The notes under the pieces were generated by a model. It was not told the origin of the DNA. It was given only the letters and a program-made list of their open reading frames with translations, and did not search any database. DNA of 64,000 nt from Flavobacterium sp. J372 (lineage in GTDB: Bacteria; Bacteroidota; Bacteroidia; Flavobacteriales; Flavobacteriaceae). The stretch lies in the NCBI RefSeq assembly GCF_024699965.1, contig NZ_JAJOMZ010000004.1, positions 2,044,001 through 2,108,000 of the forward strand, read 5' to 3'. Both the position numbers and the translations under genes were made by a program. Below are positions 62,289-64,000 of this stretch, piece after piece; positions within the stretch are counted from its first letter, which is position 1; the number at the start of each line of letters is the position of its first letter.

Positions 62289-62496
62289 AAGTTAATTGCT
62301 TTTGATGTTGTAAAATTCTATAAATGGCACCACCCGGCTATACGTATAAATTCGGAATTTTAATCAGCAGGTGTTTTTACATTCAGTTATCGGGTTCTAA
62401 ATGTTAAGAAATCGAGTTGTTATTTGGAATTTGTTATTTCCCTGCTCAATCGTTTTAGCATTATCATTCCTTCAATTTTTGGTGCGGGTTTTGCAT

Positions 62497-62504
62497 TATA
62501 TTTG
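62497..62504 (+). promoter_or_regulatory. -7 box (TATATTTG) of the serine dehydratase gene
   Basis: This is a perfect TAnnTTTG match 20 bases before the ATG. A TTTG at 62478-62481 lies 15 bases upstream as a possible -33 box. Confidence 0.55.
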
Positions 62505-62524
62505 CACAAAACCATGCTATTGCT

Positions 62525-63948
62525 ATGAATGAGTGTATTTCCGTATTCGATATGCTGAAAATAGGCGTTGGACCGTCAAGTTCCCATACACTGGGGCCAT
62601 GGCGCGGCGCCGAACGTTTCCTGAATGAACTTCGGGCGGAGGGCTTATTCGAAAAGGTTGAGCGTGTAAAAGTCGATCTTTACGGTTCATTGTCGCTTAC
62701 AGGTAAAGGGCACGCAACAGATCTTGCTGTAATGCTTGGGCTTAGTGGCGCTGACCCGGAATATGTTCCCATAGATGATATTTCAGGCATAATTGACGAT
62801 ATAGCAATGAACCGCCAGCTTTTTCTTGGGGGTATTAAAGTGATACCTTTTATCATAGGTAAGGATATTGTTTTCAACAAAGATTTCCTTCCATTCCATG
62901 CTAACGGATTTACTTTTACAGCATATACCAAAAGCAGCGAACATACTTCTACTTTTTATTCAATAGGTGGTGGTTTTGTAGTTAAGGAAGAGCGGGTTAT
63001 GGCAAAAATAAAAGCAGAAATAAAATGCGCATTCCCCTACCCAGTTGATAAAGCTGATGAACTTTTAGCTTATACTATTTCACAACAAAAGAAGATATCT
63101 GAAATAGTATATGAAAATGAGAAATCAATTCGCACAGAAGATGAAATTCACCACGAATTGATGCGGGTGTGGAATACTATGCTTGAATGTATGTATACAG
63201 GCTGCCATACCGAAGGTACGTTACCCGGCGGGCTCAATGTGCGGCGAAGGGCTTATGACATGCACAAAAACCTGATTGGTGAAGCAGATTACAATTCGCC
63301 GCAGGAATGGCTGCACACTATACGAAAGACTGAAGTAAAATTCAGGCAAATATTAAAATGGGTAAGCTGTTTTGCCCTCGCGGTAAATGAAGTAAATGCC
63401 GCCCTTGGCCGTGTTGTTACTGCCCCAACCAATGGCAGTGCCGGGGTTATACCTGCCGTGCTTATGTATTATATGGTGATAGAAAACCACGAGGCTGACG
63501 AGCGGCATATAAAACAATTCCTGATGGTGGCCGGTGAAATTGGTAGTATATTCAAAAGGGAGCTACAATATCAGCTGCAATGGGTGGATGCCAGGCTGAA
63601 ATTGGCGTATCATCTGCAATGGCTGCTGCAGCGCTTTGTGAAGTAATGGGTGGTACCCCCGAACAATGCCTTATGGCTGCTGAAATTGCAATGGAGCATC
63701 ATCTTGGCATGACGTGCGACCCGATAGGCGGACTGGTACAGGTGCCTTGTATTGAACGAAATACAATGGGTGCGATTAAAGCCATTAACGCCGCTGAACT
63801 TGCGCTGGAAACTGACCCTAAGAATGCTAAAGTGCCACTTGATAAGGTTGTTGACACAATGTGGAAAACCGCTCAGGATATGAACAACAAGTACAAGGAA
63901 ACATCTGAAGGAGGCCTTGCCGTGACCGTAAACAACGCGGATTGTTAA
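62525..63948 (+). pseudogene. sdaA: L-serine ammonia-lyase (iron-sulfur, single chain), frameshifted
   Basis: This enzyme deaminates L-serine to pyruvate with a [4Fe-4S] cluster. The beta-type N-terminal domain has GVGPSSSHTLGPWRGAERF. The alpha-type part has the cluster cysteines in [30 protein letters not shown] and [12 protein letters not shown]. The frame breaks near 63554-63560 (AAAAGGG). One extra A or G restores [20 protein letters not shown], so the fragments 62525-63646 and 63580-63948 are one gene of about 474 codons. The C terminus is VNNADC; a terminal cysteine binds the cluster in a related Legionella enzyme. A homopolymer sequencing error is the likely cause. Confidence 0.87.
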
Positions 63949-64000
63949 TAGCCCCCCTTTACCCCAAACAGAGAATTCCTATCGTTGTTCCTCCTTCGGG

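Noticed and set aside
1..64000. tRNA, rRNA, insertion sequence, prophage or CRISPR loci
   Set aside because: Reading both strands showed no tRNA-like cloverleaf with a GTTCGA loop in context, no rRNA stretch, no transposase or integrase and no repeat-spacer array.

Overview
The window reads as a chromosomal segment of a Bacteroidota bacterium, most likely a Flavobacterium-type member of the Flavobacteriaceae. The evidence is Por (type IX) secretion tails on three exported proteins, scattered menaquinone genes (menD, menB, menA, menC), a fused ResB/CcsA cytochrome c assembly protein, promoters of the form TTG-N(16-20)-TAnnTTTG, few Shine-Dalgarno sites, and AT-rich intergenic microrepeats. No rRNA, tRNA, insertion sequence, prophage or CRISPR array was seen.

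Layout. 1-6447: end of ccsBA, a glutathione peroxidase, menD, an unknown gene and a frameshifted cvfB-type S1 protein. 6448-13859: an AT-rich leader with nested palindromes, then a 2354-residue type IX secreted multidomain surface protein. 14081-21527: a lipoprotein serine hydrolase, then menB, two bacterial PH-domain proteins (the second frameshifted), menA, a UPF0173 hydrolase, a four-helix-bundle gene between inverted repeats, and menC. 21533-26275 (minus strand): thioesterase, Crp/Fnr regulator, two paralogous secreted endonuclease I proteins and an RsmB-type methyltransferase.

26304-35489 (minus strand) is a bounded catabolic operon with a promoter at about 35470 and a terminator at about 26320. 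It encodes a flavin reductase, a bifunctional salicylyl-CoA 5-hydroxylase/old-yellow-enzyme protein, an aryl-CoA ligase, an aryl-CoA thioesterase, a nitrilase, a gentisate 1,2-dioxygenase-like bicupin, a fumarylacetoacetase-family hydrolase and a maleate isomerase-like protein. Together they give a complete route from salicylate (or anthranilate, or a nitrile precursor) through gentisate to pyruvate and fumarate. acs (acetyl-CoA synthetase) diverges from it.

37638-43772 is a tight eight-gene biosynthetic cluster: FAD oxidoreductase, methyltransferase, type III polyketide synthase, FabL-like enoyl reductase, hotdog dehydratase, ketosynthase, acyl carrier protein and phosphopantetheinyl transferase. 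It looks like a type III PKS fed by a dedicated FAS-like module and is the best candidate for an uncharacterised system here. 43855-64000 is mixed: a multi-PAS histidine kinase, a DnaQ-type exonuclease beside a cNMP/CBS/DUF294 protein (frameshifted), small exported proteins, two Nudix hydrolases, a helicase, endonuclease V, an acyl-CoA oxidase-like enzyme, a 105-nt rod-like structured RNA candidate and a frameshifted L-serine dehydratase.

Four otherwise intact genes (cvfB, the ydbT-like gene, the DUF294 gene, the serine dehydratase) are each broken by a single-base indel in a homopolymer. That pattern points to residual sequencing error more than to real gene decay.
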